Source: Fasciola hepatica (Eukaryota; Platyhelminthes; Trematoda; Plagiorchiida; Fasciolidae). Taken from it: a DNA stretch of 64,000 nt. Positions 10,692 through 21,053 of the stretch are shown piece after piece. A program made the translations under genes and the position numbers. Numbering within the stretch: position 1 is the stretch's first letter; every line of letters begins with the position of its first letter. Where the stretch lies: contig CANUEZ040000062.1 of NCBI GenBank assembly GCA_948099385.1, positions 2,783,501-2,847,500 on the forward strand, written 5' to 3'. The notes under the pieces are model-generated. The model had not been told where the DNA came from and did not search any database. It was given only the letters and a program-made list of their open reading frames with translations.

Positions 10692-12228
10692 ATTCGATTA
10701 CTAAGGCGGGGGAAAGCGGCAGGTCCCGACGAACTCCTCCAGTTCTTTTCAAACTGGGTGGTGAGGCGTTGAGAAAATCACTACCGTCTAGCTCCGTGAC
10801 ATTTGGAAGGAGGAGCGTATTCCGTTAATATGGAGTGAGTCGTTGGTTGTTCCCATCTTCAAGAATCGAACACGCAATGACTGCAGTAGTCATCGTGGGA
10901 TTATCTTAATTCCGATAGTCATCAAATTATTAGCCTCGATTTTGCTGCACCGTCTTACACCGGCTCGCCAGGGGAACATCGGCGAACAGCAGGCTGGATT
11001 CCGCCCAGGTCGAGAATGCATCGATCAGATTTTTACGCTTCGCCGACTACTTGAAACGCGTCACATGCACCGCCGACCGACAATAATGGTTTTCTTAGAC
11101 CTGAAAGGCGCCTTCGATTCAGTTGATTAAACAGCGCTTTTCAGTGTTCTTCATTGAAAAGGTATACCACAGAAGTTCGTGAACCTACAGAGATCATTGT
11201 ATTCTCATACTTCTGGCCGTGTAAGGGTTTACGGTGAACTATCCGGTCGGTTCGAAACGACCAGTGGTGTTCGACATGGGTGCCCTTTGTCTCCATTCCT
11301 GTTCAACTTCGTCATGGATGAAATAATGGAGAGGGCCTTGTAAAATCGTCAGGATGTAGGCGTCGAACTAGGAAATAGTGGAAAGCTATGTGACCTAGAT
11401 AACGCGGACGACGTTGCCTGCTTGTTCGAATCCACGGAACATGCTCAACGTGCACTAGATAGACTCTCAAGAGTTGTAGCTCCATTCGGCATGCGCTTTG
11501 CACCTTCAAAGTGCAAGGTGATGTTACAAGACTGGACGTCAACAATTCCAAGCCTGATGCTGGATGGGGAGGTGCTGTCAGTTGTCGACGACTTCACCTA
11601 CCTCAGTAGCTGCGTGACGATGGATGGGAGCATAGTAGTAGAGGTGAGCACGCGTATATCCAAGGCTCGAGCGGCGTACGCTGGACTGAAGCATTTGTGG
11701 CGTCGATCTGATATTTCACTGAAGTTGAAAGGTCGTGTATACTGTGCTGCAGTGCGTTCAGTTTTGTTTTATGGTTGCGAGGAAGATAATCGTTGTCTTG
11801 AGGTTTTCGACCACCGATGTTTACGTTGTATCGCTAAGATCGGGTGGAATAGCCGAGTAAATAATGATGAGGTCAGAAAGCGAGTATTGGGTACTAATTC
11901 AGAGAACTTCGTGCCACAGCGTATCCAACTTAGTAGACTTCGTTGGTTGGGGCACGTGTTACGTATAGCAAACACACGTCTACCATACCGTGTCCTATTT
12001 TCCGCTCCAACTAAGGAGTGGAAGAAACCACGTGGAGGTCAACAAATGACGTGGCAGCGAGGAATGAGAAAACGTACAGCGAACTTAGGAAAAGTAGGTG
12101 TTTCACGTCTTCGTGGGTGGGGTCCAAAAGATCCGTCAACCAGTTGGCTGGAGACACTGAACGATATGGCAGCGAACCGTGAACAGTGGCGATCGTGTTG
12201 TCATTTTCTATCGAATCAGAACGACTGA
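10692..12228 (+). pseudogene. RTE-like reverse transcriptase, copy 1, stops and frameshifts
   Basis: Starts at AAGPDEL (about 10715), shifts frame near 10725 and again near 10795, then follows one frame to TGA 12226-12228 with TAA 11128-11130, TGA 11155-11157 and TAA 11341-11343. Motifs: VVPIFKNRTRNDCSSHRGI, GEQQAGFRPGREC, motif A FLDLKGAFDSVD, motif B GVRHGCPLSPFLFNF and motif C NADDVACL at 11401-11412. The residue before ADD is asparagine where most RTs have tyrosine or phenylalanine. The thumb and C-terminus (FTYLSSCVTMDG, then LRWLGHVLR, then QQMTWQRGMRK) fit the RTE clade. All the stops recur in copy 2. Confidence 0.85.
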
Positions 12229-12414
12229 TCGATGTTTGTTTGTATAGTTAGACTGTGTATTCCGTGTGTTGGCTACTAGGGCATTCTTTCATTTTCCCAC
12301 CCATGTGGGTCCACTCCATATGCATCTTGTATATTCATACTTTCTAATTCAACGTGCAGCATGGTGAGAAAGGCAGTGGTCAGTGGTGCTTGCCCTACTG
12401 TTTAACGGTGTACG

Positions 12415-12415
12415 A

Positions 12416-12456
<41 letters not shown>
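12415..12456. repeat. (AT)n microsatellite
   Basis: Near-perfect (AT)n run of about 40 bases at the internal junction of UTR unit 1 of CR1-L copy 2. Confidence 0.9.
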
Positions 12457-12457
<1 letters not shown>

Positions 12458-12861
12458 GTACTGCATCCTGCAGGTTTTTGCCGGCTATTTCTCGTGCTAC
12501 CATCCCGCTGGCCCTCATGATTTACGTCCATTCTTTTTACATCCGCACCTCATATTTACCATATCAAATCCCTACAGATCATTCTTGCCATCTTTTTAAC
12601 GCTTTACTTATAGTGTTAGCTACCTGTTCTACGATGAGTTTTGTGCCCTGTTTGCTGACCATCTACTGCAGTGTAGCACAGGCTTATTGCTGTAAGATCT
12701 CTAACGGTAAATCCCTCTTTTTCTCCACCGTCTCCCGCCACCACCCTTTCCTTTATCAATTTCTAGCCCCCTCCATGCATGCCTGACAGTTTTCTGATAT
12801 CTCCAATTGGGCCACAGGCATTTCTTGTGTGCCTCTCAGTTTGGTCTGCTTTTCCATGTTC

Positions 12862-12996
12862 CACCGATTGTAAAGACAACTTTACGTCATGATGTACTTT
12901 TACAGTTCAAAATCGTTTAACCTGCCACTACCCGATTCCCCCCGTCCGTCACCACATGTCGCACCTGCATTGATCAAATAATTAGACCCATTCTTA
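12862..12996 (+). repeat. 135 bp invariant block, copy B
   Basis: Same block as at 8393-8527 and 47646-47780, with one C-to-A difference (TTCAAAATCG). From this block to about 13671 the sequence is almost identical to 47781-48460, whereas upstream of it the two differ strongly. Confidence 0.75.
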
Positions 12997-13254
12997 CCTG
13001 TTCTCCGAGATCCTGCCTTTTATCTTCACTCTTTCATGAGCCGCTCATCACAGTCTTCATCACTTCTGTGATTCCGCATTCTATTTTTTCCCCCAGTTGG
13101 GCTGCCATATGCACCTGTCATGAAGATACTCCACCACGATATTCCACTGTTAATTCTACGACCATTTGATCTAACCTTACTTACCCCTCCCAATGACTGA
13201 CAATTTCTTTCTAGGGCCCCACTGTTATTGCTCCCGTTTCTCTTATATCCATAC

Positions 13255-13312
13255 ACATATATATAGATATAATATATATACATATATATAAACTTGCGCA
13301 TATGTATATATG
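13255..13312. repeat. AT-rich microsatellite, UTR unit 2
   Basis: Interrupted ATAT run matching 48037-48098 base for base by eye; an internal part of the CR1-L UTR. Confidence 0.8.
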
Positions 13313-13921
13313 TGCATTCGCCCTGCATCTTGCAGTCCGTCACCGGCCATTTCTCTTGCTATCATCCCACCGACCTTCATGGTGTGCTTTCATCAACTCT
13401 ACATCTGTGCCGTACACCTACCGCATCCAATCCTTCTAAATCGTTTTTGTCATGTGATCAACCCTCTACGTCCTGCATTGCTTGCTGCCCGTTTTACGAT
13501 GAGCTTTGTGCCCTGTCCGCCGACCGTCCACCGCAGAGCACATGTGCTTCATTGATATCTAATCCACTGCAGTGCACCCCACTTTTATTCACAATCATCC
13601 CTCGCTACTGCAGTTCCTTATACCGATTTCTAGCACTTCTCATATTTATCAGTCGGCCTTCAGATGTATTTGCCGGACCAGTCATTCAGCCCATCTGACC
13701 TTGAATTTCAAACTCATCGGGCATCCATTCAAATCCGTCCTTGAGTTCATTTAAACTCCCCACAATCTCTATGGCGTGCATACATTTATCCTGTTTTCAT
13801 CCCACTTTATTCCCCCTTCTGAGCCTTTATATCCCACTCTTTCATGCAAGTTTCCACATTTTCATGAATTATATCTGTCCATTCCATCACCTGTATCAAC
13901 AAGATCATGCACGTGGCATGC

Positions 13922-13962
13922 TTCGGGCGTCTCCGAAAAAACCAATATTATTATTATTATTA
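13922..13962 (+). other. 3' terminal hairpin and (ATT)n tail of CR1-L copy 2
   Basis: TTCGG-GCGTCT-CCGAA (13922-13937), five base pairs, then AAAACCA and (ATT)n. A CATGC-ACGTG-GCATG inverted repeat lies just upstream. Same layout as at 36216 on the other strand. Confidence 0.65.
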
Positions 13963-13965
13963 GAG

Positions 13966-14319
13966 ATTTTGGAGATTGATGGGAATACACAAGAAGGAAC
14001 ACATTGGAACTTCACTAGGAACCCATAAACTGTATTTTTCTTCAGGATGCCGCAGAAGGATGGCTGAGAATAAAGTTGGAATGTATACGAGTGAAGTTTT
14101 TTCAGAACCTGCCCTAAACCAATTGACAAAATAGCTCACTCGAGAAACGGTAGACGTGGTGACCACATCTAGAAAATGTCTCGCTATCTTGACAATTCTC
14201 CAAACCTGTCGAACTACTGGATAACAACCATTTTTTGTCCTATCCAACAATTCTGGTATTCAGAATGTAGCCAAAAGCTTCCGACATATCATCTAAGGTA
14301 GCCAATTCACCACTCCTAA
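13966..14319. other. Unassigned spacer before the Gypsy remnant
   Basis: About 350 bases right after the ATT tail of CR1-L copy 2. It may be upstream Gypsy sequence too decayed to read. No feature supported. Confidence 0.3.
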
Positions 14320-15433
14320 CATTCGAAAACCACCAAAGTTTTCTTTGCGCAATGAAGCCGATAAATTCTTGCCGTCTGTATTGCGTCATTCATACTTAGT
14401 AGCACAGTTGGCTAGTGATGTTTGTCACGTTTCTGGCACCGACATCGTTGTGGCTGATGCCATTTCTCAAGTAAGCGCCCTTTCTGCTCATTCACAGGTC
14501 GTAGACCTCAAAGCTTCGGTTGCAATTCAACGTTCGGAATTGGATTTTACAGCTCCTCCTCAGACTGTATCGCTTAAACCCTCGGAGCTTCCTCTATCCA
14601 CTTCCTGAGGCTCATTATTGTGTGACACAACTTTGCCAAACTTACCTCTCATCGAACCCATTTCTTGCCGCTGCGCAACCCTGGCGTTTCACATAGTTTA
14701 GCCCATCCCGTCACCCGAGTCACCACCAGGCCATTTGGAGTTACGTACACCTGACACAGCATGCAAACATATATATCCGTAAATGGGTTTGTTTGTTTGT
14801 CCGGTGCCAAAGGTCGGAGGTAAGTAGACATACAATTGCTCCTTCAGGCAGCTTCCCAGTCGTGTCTTCAAGGTTTTCTCACATCCACGCAGATATCTTT
14901 GGTTCTCTCGGCCGATGTAAACGATTTTGTTACCTTCTCACCAAGGTCGACCCTTTCGCCTGCTGGAAAGAGTCTGCCCCAATGCCAACATAGAAGCAGA
15001 AACTACGGTACTTATTTTCATGGAACTTTGGATTTCAGTATATGGTTGATCTGCCGTAGTAACTGTCGATCAGGGAGCAAGTTTTAAGTTATGCCTCCTT
15101 CGAGGGACAAGGCATATATTAGGTTGTAAACTTTATGACACGACAGCATACCAACTTTCGGGCAAAGGTGTGGTTGAGCGTTTCTGTCGCCAGTTGGGGG
15201 CTTCGCTCACCTAGGCCAGTAGCTCTAGCTGGGTCAGAGAGCCCCTAATCTTTCTCACGGGCTTGCATTCCCCTCATAAACCTCAAAGTAAGTTTTCAAA
15301 TGCTGAGCCTGATTTGGTCAAACTCCTCGGTTTCCCTGAGACCAACCAGCTCTACGTCGCATGAGGGAAGAAGGTCGTGCCCCGTACGCTAAACAGTCGG
15401 CCGAAAAGCTGCATCCGTTACAGAGGCATTCGT
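14320..15433 (+). pseudogene. Gypsy RNase H tail and integrase core, decayed
   Basis: RNase H end: LRNEADKF, then LRHSYLVAQL, then DVCHVSGTDIVVADAISQ, matching the Gypsy signature in which the chain ends in DNxVADALSR (here altered). A linker with PNLPLIEPIS follows, then, across frame changes, integrase pieces: SRFSHIHADIFG (core aspartate), VVTVDQGASF (second aspartate), then GKGVVERFCRQLGASLT with the catalytic glutamate. The zinc-binding domain near 14700-14830 is unreadable. Integrase would insert element cDNA into the genome. Several stops and at least three frame changes make it a fossil. Confidence 0.65.
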
Positions 15434-15807
15434 TGTAATGAACAGTTATGGAAGAGTCCCCCTTCGAATACCATGTTTCCATGCTTCCTTGATGTCACTC
15501 GCCCACATACACTATTTGCGTGTTTTTATACACCGTGTGTTCTTATGAACCAACCTTTGTTTGTTCACGTCCAACGCGCTCCTCTGTCGTACCCTCTTTT
15601 GGACCTGCTTGGCGCACGTGCCTGTCTCTCGCAAGCCGCGGCTTGGTCCTCGTTTTTGGAGTCCGTTTGATCGCATAATTAAGGTTTGTGCATGCTTCAT
15701 GTCATTTTTCATCGAATAATGTAGTATCGTAGAATTTACAGGTATTGGCATTCTGCTTTCGGGATCCGTTTCGAATACGGCAACGTATTGCTCAAAAGCT
15801 TGTTACA
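15434..15807 (+). repeat. BEL/Pao solo LTR inside the Gypsy remnant
   Basis: 374 bases, the same length as the LTRs of BEL-A (25270-25643, 44147-44520), and aligning with them throughout: TGTAA start, ATGAACCAAC-TTTGTTTGTTC, AGTATCGTAGAATTTAC, TTACA end. Plus orientation. No internal region is attached, so this is a solo LTR left by LTR-LTR recombination. Candidate flanks TTCGT and CTCCC do not match, so no target duplication is visible. It is clearly more diverged than the BEL-A pair. Confidence 0.8.
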
Positions 15808-16010
15808 CTCCCCACGACTGCAGTATCGACCGACCTTTATTCCCGCAGAACTTTCTGTTCTAGCCTATGTATTTGTGATCGTGGATAGCGATAAGACCTC
15901 TCTGCTGCGGCTTTGTGGAAATTAATCGGAATTGCCCGAGCTACGCGACCGAATTCACCTCATTCATTGAAACGGCAAACGTGAAAAGTATCTTTTGACC
16001 GTCCCAAGTT
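15808..16010 (+). pseudogene. Gypsy integrase C-terminal fragment
   Basis: Reads FIPAELSVLAYVFVIVDSDK, then a basic NGKREK-like strand. This resembles the C-terminal Gypsy integrase/GPY region (YVFVR-x-D, then a strand before the last basic motif). It continues the element interrupted at 15433. Frames are broken, and the match is weak but in the right place. Confidence 0.4.
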
Positions 16011-16696
16011 TCGCGGCTTGATGAGAGTCTAGAAATGAAGACACTGCTCCGGGGTAGTGAACCAATGATTTTGCCGCCCGTCTTGTGAGCCACCTGTGCA
16101 CCTTAAATAGCAAAACCCATACGGTGGGGCCTTGGAAAACAACGCGATATGGCCGTCATGTACTTTGGCCGAAGCTTCTCGTAGGCAGCGTTCACATTTT
16201 GTCAACCTCGAATAAGGCTGTCTTCACTGCTGGACGCTTTGTGAAGCCGTTTTGCAACCATTAGCAGCGTTTCTTATATTTTACAGACCGACCGCGGTAA
16301 GTTCCTTTCCCTCTTGTTTTTACTTATTTGCTGTTTGCTTCTTCTTTTTATTTCGATTTTCCACTGCATGTACGAGTTCTATAGATAGGGTTATCCTCGA
16401 AAAACCGTGTTTGGATAATGTGTACGGTGTTTTCCTGCCACATGTTGATTGGGAGTCCGGCGGATGACTGCTGGGGGCGTGCACACTCGAGTGAAACTCC
16501 ACAGGTGACACGAACGTATTGTGGAATCGTAACATGTTCCCATAGACGACCAATAGCATAAAAGCTCGTGATGTTGATGGGGACCTGGACAAGGCGCACC
16601 CTCAATCCAATCAAGGGGTCACTTTGAAAGATTCTCCCATCTAACAGGCGCTGAGGCAGCTGCCTAGAGATGGCTGAGTATGAAGGTGTGTACTGG
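16011..16696. other. Unassigned stretch downstream of the Gypsy remnant
   Basis: No domain, LTR pair or RNA gene recognised. The short frames at 16252-16467 (plus) and 16320-16614 (minus) look random. It could hold the decayed 3' LTR of the Gypsy element. Confidence 0.3.
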
Positions 16697-17300
16697 TAAT
16701 AATAATAATGGTGTATTTATCGACCATGGTCGAGACGCACGCGCAAGCGCATGATCACGGTGTACAACATTACTCAAAACAATGAACTATACAAGAATTT
16801 CAAGAAAGCTAGTCAAAATCGTCAGAGGCAAAGCAGCACAGCTAGAGCTAGTTTTAATCGACCGAAATTATAAAGGTTCGCGCGGCAAGTACGGTTTGGT
16901 TTCGAATCCGGGTTGGTTGTTGGTGGCCCGTGGGAATGCAAAATATGTCGTGAAAATATAGCGCTAAGGATGCGTTATAAACCAAAATAGTGCAAGCTGT
17001 GGATTACGGAGGCCTATTGGGGTTCCATGAACGGAGTAAGTTATGAACATGAACAGATAAAAAATGAATGGGAGTACATTCGTGAACATTGGTGAATATG
17101 AGAACGGCTCACTATGAAGACAACGATGGCCCGGAATGACGGATATTCCCAATCTCAACAAACGGAGTGCATCATGAAAAGGGGAGACATGAACAAACTG
17201 CGTGGAAGTGGACTAGGAAAAGTTGATGAATGTGGAGGAAACAGCAATCCATATAAAAGGTGAGTTTAGGTTCAGGATCAATAATCCGTGTCATTCAGAA
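16697..17300 (-). mobile_element. CR1-L copy, 3' end only, antisense
   Basis: Read on the minus strand, this ends GATCATGCGC, then GACCATGGTCGA, then ATAAATACACC and (ATT)n, the same terminal order as the other CR1-L copies. The plus strand therefore begins with TAATAATAATAATGG at 16697. The hairpin is TCGACC-AT-GGTCGA (16720-16733). The rest is purine-rich on the plus strand, as expected for an antisense pyrimidine-rich UTR. No coding part is present, so it is a strongly 5'-truncated copy; its inner limit is uncertain. Confidence 0.6.
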
Positions 17301-18137
17301 AAAAGGAGCGCAACTTGAAGGCCTTGAATTGGTGAAGAATCAATTTCAAGCCGGGTAACTATCACTGTTGGCCAACAACTAACTTATATTCAGCTCTAGG
17401 AAGTTTGTCTTCTTTCACCCCTCAGAATTGTTTGTTGGTTTTCTGCTCTTAGCATAATTGGCTTCCACCAATCCAAAAACACGATTATGACTGCTGCGTT
17501 TGTGGCTGTTGAATCTTTAACTCTTTTAGCTAGATAAGCATCCACTGTCCACTGTGAAACATAAGTTCCTGAATTGGTTCAGAGTGGACTGCGAGAGCAT
17601 TATAATTACCGTTTGTCCAGGGGTATTAGGGGTAGTCGGAGGAGTGAGCACCAATAAATAGACTCGCAAAAGCATCCCAAAAATAGGGCGCAGGTCCAGG
17701 GGAAGAAACTGATAAGGAAGACCATCAAGTCAAGGCACTGCCGGAGACGGACTTGGTAAGGGTGGGGTGAACTGGGGGGTGAGTCTGAAACGGAATAGAA
17801 GACTAGCCAGGGACAAACACCGGTCCCCCGTGCAAGACACTTAGGTCATTAAACCTGCAGAACGGTGAGGATCTGCCTCCAAAAATTGCCACGAGACCGG
17901 GGGATCACCGTAAAACATTACCTAGTGTATTCCAGGGGAGGAGAAAATTCTGTCAACAGATTGGAAACCTAAGGGACTAGTGAAGTAGCTACGGGAAGCT
18001 TTATAAAGGTGGTGAGTCACGGAATTCCGGAACCGCATATTGGGAAGAACAGAATAAAGATTAGAACCATGAGATAACATCGTCAGCTGGCTAAGATGCA
18101 TTAGTCTGTCTCACCAGGCCACTCTAAAAAAAGCCTG

Positions 18138-18497
18138 TTGCTAGGGGTATGGAGGACATATATACCGGTAAGCGACAGAAAGCCTAAACCCACCTTGGTG
18201 GGGTTCGCAACCCCAAAACACAGAGACAGGGTGCTGGCTGCCTCGGAAGAAATGAGGAGGCTCTCAAATGGCCGAGTCTTCAAGCCGGATGATGCAATCT
18301 TCAAGTGTACTACCCACGAAATCTTGAGAGGAAGCATAGATTCCGGCAGTCTGAAATCTCCGAAGCTGGCTATAAGACGATCTGTAGTATACGCGGACGA
18401 GGGGGTCACGGAGGACAACAAGCGCTCTAACCTGAAAATGAGAAGAATCGCGCTGGAAGAAGGATGTAAGAAGGGAGCGTGGGATGTTTTCTCGTAA
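18138..18497 (+). pseudogene. F2 element a ORF1-like C-terminal domain
   Basis: The frame reads RKPKPTLVGFATPKHRDRVL, then SEEMRRLSNGRVFKPDD, ending at TAA 18495-18497. This matches the usual ORF1 pattern of such elements, in which a RPRPxxVxFxSxExRDxLL strand-helix is followed by a small acidic PDD motif, as also seen in F2 element b (PDDRIG near 23580). ORF1 proteins bind element RNA as chaperones. The N-terminal part upstream is not recoverable. Confidence 0.5.
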
Positions 18498-18900
18498 AGC
18501 TTGCAAACAGGTCTGACAAAAAGGAGGTCAGTGAAACGAGAAAAGAGGGTGGCTCTCGAGTCTAAGTTTCGGGAGATTACAAGTCCCTGTTTTTGCCCTA
18601 AGGAGAAGAGACTGCTAGCTTCCGGGCCTCTGCCGACCATATACAAGAATGTCTGCAGCATTCACAAAACGTGGGATGAATTAGCAGCCACACTGAGTGA
18701 AGCACAGATCTTTGAGCTCACCGAGGCTCACTAACGCCAAAGGATGTCGTCACCCACTCTTGCGCGAGGAGCTTCCGGCAGCATAGGGGAGATCAGCACG
18801 ACGGCTGTTCAGGAGTGCTGTTGCTAGGTGTCAGGCCCTTGTGCCAGCAGGGAGGAATAGAAATGTGATTACCAAAATTGCTGTGTGTGAGCAGCATAGT
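18498..18900 (+). pseudogene. F2 element a endonuclease start
   Basis: In the same frame as the ORF1-like piece. After a basic stretch it reads YKNVCSIHKTWDELAATLSE, then FELTEAH at 18712-18731, then TAA. This is the N-terminal Y-x-N-x-x-S-x-x-x-K-W-x-E-L strand-helix of an AP-like endonuclease, with the catalytic glutamate in LTEAH. The rest of the domain to about 19500 is too decayed to trace with confidence. Confidence 0.5.
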
Positions 18901-19791
18901 TAGGAAGCTGATAGGTCCCGTGACTCATTTGCGTTTGCCTAAGCCCATCCTCTACCAGAGTGGGGGATACTGAACTGCCGGCGGTAGTTAATGCAGCCAG
19001 TGAAGATGATGCCGTGCTCACCCTGGAGGATTCAGAGCCCCAGAAGTAGAATGGGAATTTGAGGAAGCACCACCGGGGTCCCTTGGAGAAGCCCCCCTCA
19101 AGTTCTACGAGGAGAAGCGCTCGTCCAACGCGGGCAGCAGGAAACACTTTGGAAGATAACCCAGAACTTCCCGATGTTTGATTTAGTAATGACGATGTAT
19201 GAGGGGGACCTGGGTCCAGTTGTCATCAAAACCACTGGTGAAGAGCTTTTACGGGGTGATAAACACCGAATTGGTGGCACATGAAGGCGCACCGCAGGCC
19301 ATATACCGCCTTAGGCCTGGTTGGCTCAAGGCCCTGGCGCCAGTGGATGCGGCAGCAGAAGTGAATTGGGAGATCACCCACGGCAGCGTGGAAGTGAAGT
19401 GGAATCATATCGGGGGAACTCAAAGACACTTCTGGGTACTTTTGTACCTTCAGTGAGGACTATACGAAATGGCCCCCCGCCAAGGTGGAGGCCTGGGCGG
19501 GGAAAGCACAGACTAGAAAACCCAAAGTCTGGTGCGGATTTAGAAAAAGTGGGGGCCATGTGCAATTACTGGAATGTATGACGGCTTATGGAAGGGCTAA
19601 AGGAATCTAACTGGAGTGCAGGCGTCAATGCGAAGAGAGGCTAGCTCGAGGGGTAAGTTTTACCCACAAGCATATTTTAGTTACGCCCAGTCAAGGTCAT
19701 CCCTACGGGTTGTAACTGGTAACGCGAGAGGCTCGCGGGGCGAAGACTCTGAAACGAGTGAGGGCAAGGTCAAGGCACTGCTCCACTACTT

Positions 19792-20640
19792 TTGAAGGGG
19801 TACATAGCAACGACAATGGTAGAAACACGCCTAGTCTCTCTCTATTCAGCGGGACAGGAATGTCAACCTTCCAAGTTGCAGAGGACTGCCCTAGGTGGGG
19901 TAGCAGGAGAGGAACCACATACGGAAGCGAGCCATGGCGAAATATGTTCAGCCCTTTTGAAGCCATTAGCCAACCCGCTGGCCGGACCACTTTCACAGCT
20001 ATCCACCCGGTTTCTGAGGGACTGCAGACTGCCAAAAGACAGGAAGCTGGCACAGGTGGCGCCTATCCACAAGGACAGCAGTAGAGAAGAAGCTTCCAGA
20101 TACAGACTAGCAAGCCTGACATCCGCGGTGTTGGAGGTCCTGGGACGGATTCTACGATGCGAAATGGTTGCCTTCCTATCCCGGAGCGGAGTAATAAGTA
20201 CGGTTCGACATGGATTAATGCGGAAGAGGTCGTGAGCGACGAGTCTCGTGTGCCTTCTGAATGAATTTGTGAAGAGACTCAAAGATGGTGAAAGGGTAGA
20301 GGTCTGCTATTTGGTCTTCAGGAAGGCCTTCAACTCAGCAACTCACAGGCTACTAGTGCAAAAGCTTCGAGCCTGTGGAATCGGCCCATCGTTGGGCAGC
20401 TGGATATTTCGGTTTCTTAGAGAAAGGGGACTCTATGTGGAGATGAAGGATTATAGGTCAAGTGTGGGTTAGGTTGCCGGTTGGGCCCCACAAGGGTGGG
20501 TGCATGAGCTACTGCCGATTCTGTTGAACATAAACAAATTGGCTCACGAGCTGGATTGCCCGCGCTTTACGTTTCCCGACTACGTTGATACAGTGGAAGG
20601 TCCTAGGAAAGTGCCTTGTGGGGTGACCTCGGTAAGTTGT
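19792..20640 (+). pseudogene. F2 element a reverse transcriptase palm, broken
   Basis: A single frame with TGA 20233-20235 and TAG 20470-20472. Motifs: LLKPLANPLAGPL, LPKDRKLAQVAPIHKD, YRLASLTSAVLEVLGRILR, then motif A CYLVFRKAFNSATHR (the aspartate is valine), and motif C as FPDYVDTVEG where FADDV is expected. The SGVPQGSVLGP box is replaced by AGWAPQGWV. Catalytically dead in both motif A and motif C. Confidence 0.7.
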
Positions 20641-21053
20641 ATCTGTGGTGCACAGAGTGAAAGCTCCCCGCCAACTCCACCAAATGCAGGAAACCCGTCG
20701 GGGACAACCCTCAGGTCGGCCCCAGATAACTTGAAGACGGAGATGCCAGGGTGGTTTTGGAAAGGACTGATACTGTCAAAGATCTGGGGGAGTTTATGAC
20801 CGCTGATTTCAAAACCCAGGGCAATGTTTGGGAGCCGCAAGCAGGGGCAGTAGTGCCGTCTCACAGTAAATTGGAACCACTGCCTTGAGGAGGCCGTGGG
20901 TACTGCTACCGTTCTACACGACCCAAGTAAGACCGCTCCTGGGGTTTGCCTTTTAAGCTTGACATCCAAATCTTACTTGGGACAGGCAACTACTTGAACG
21001 TGTACCAGGAGATTTGCACAAATGTTTACCGAACTCTGAAATAGGCCCATTAA

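Larger units (their letters stand above)
8850..12338 (+). mobile_element. RTE-like non-LTR retrotransposon, copy 1
   Basis: About 3.49 kb with an endonuclease followed by a reverse transcriptase in RTE order and no LTRs. It corresponds base for base, at a constant offset of 51,597 and with no net indel, to 60447-63935. Limits were set where the two copies stop matching: left at CACTAAGCC, right after TTGTATATTCAT. Copy 2 seems to carry about 220 more bases of 5' sequence, so copy 1 is probably 5'-truncated. It lies next to the AT microsatellite of a CR1-L UTR. No clear target duplication is visible because of the AT-rich flank. Confidence 0.85.
4625..13965 (+). mobile_element. CR1-L copy 2, interrupted by an RTE-like element
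   Basis: The element starts inside the endonuclease C-terminus at about 4625 (5' truncation), runs through RT to TAA 6882-6884 and continues as a long pyrimidine-rich 3' UTR to a terminal hairpin (13922-13937) and an (ATT)n tail (about 13946-13962). The RTE-like element at 8850-12338 lies inside the UTR and splits it. Without the insert the copy is about 5.85 kb, of which about 3.6 kb is 3' UTR. The UTR matches the minus-strand copy: the stretch near 7090 (CTCAGCTGGG...CCAGACTGCG) and the one near 7355-7445 both recur antisense near 37700-38020. Confidence 0.75.
12339..13965 (+). repeat. 3' UTR of CR1-L copy 2, distal part, with a tandem unit
   Basis: Continues the UTR after the RTE insertion. 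Two related units of about 0.85-0.9 kb can be traced. Unit 1 runs from block A (8393) through the AT run and, across the insertion, to about 12860; unit 2 runs from block B (12862) through its AT run to about 13680. Both have a CTGCATC(C/T)TGCAG motif after the AT run (near 12466 and 13323) and a shared CTATTTCTCGTGCTACCATC-like sequence. The end is a hairpin followed by ATT repeats. Open frames here (13026-13343 minus, 13294-13698 plus) run through the microsatellite and are not genes. Confidence 0.65.
14320..16010 (+). mobile_element. Ty3/Gypsy pol remnant, split by a BEL solo LTR
   Basis: The end of RNase H and most of an integrase of Ty3/Gypsy type, heavily decayed. The C-terminal integrase part resumes after the 374 bp insert at 15434-15807. 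No Gypsy LTRs could be identified on either side, so limits are approximate. Confidence 0.65.

Noticed and set aside
9981..11343. Alternative genetic code to explain shared stops in the RTE copies
   Set aside because: TAA and TGA both occur at sites where different residues are expected, and frameshifts are also present; decay explains all.
12862..12996. Hammerhead-type ribozyme in the invariant block
   Set aside because: The block has a small hairpin but I do not see the conserved CTGATGA and GAAA core on either strand.
13026..13343. 105-codon antisense frame repeated identically at 47810-48127
   Set aside because: The identity comes from nearly identical DNA of the CR1-L UTR; the frame runs through the AT microsatellite (Tyr/Ile repeats).
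15429..15812. Target duplication around the BEL solo LTR
   Set aside because: TTCGT on the left and CTCCC on the right do not match; not claimed.
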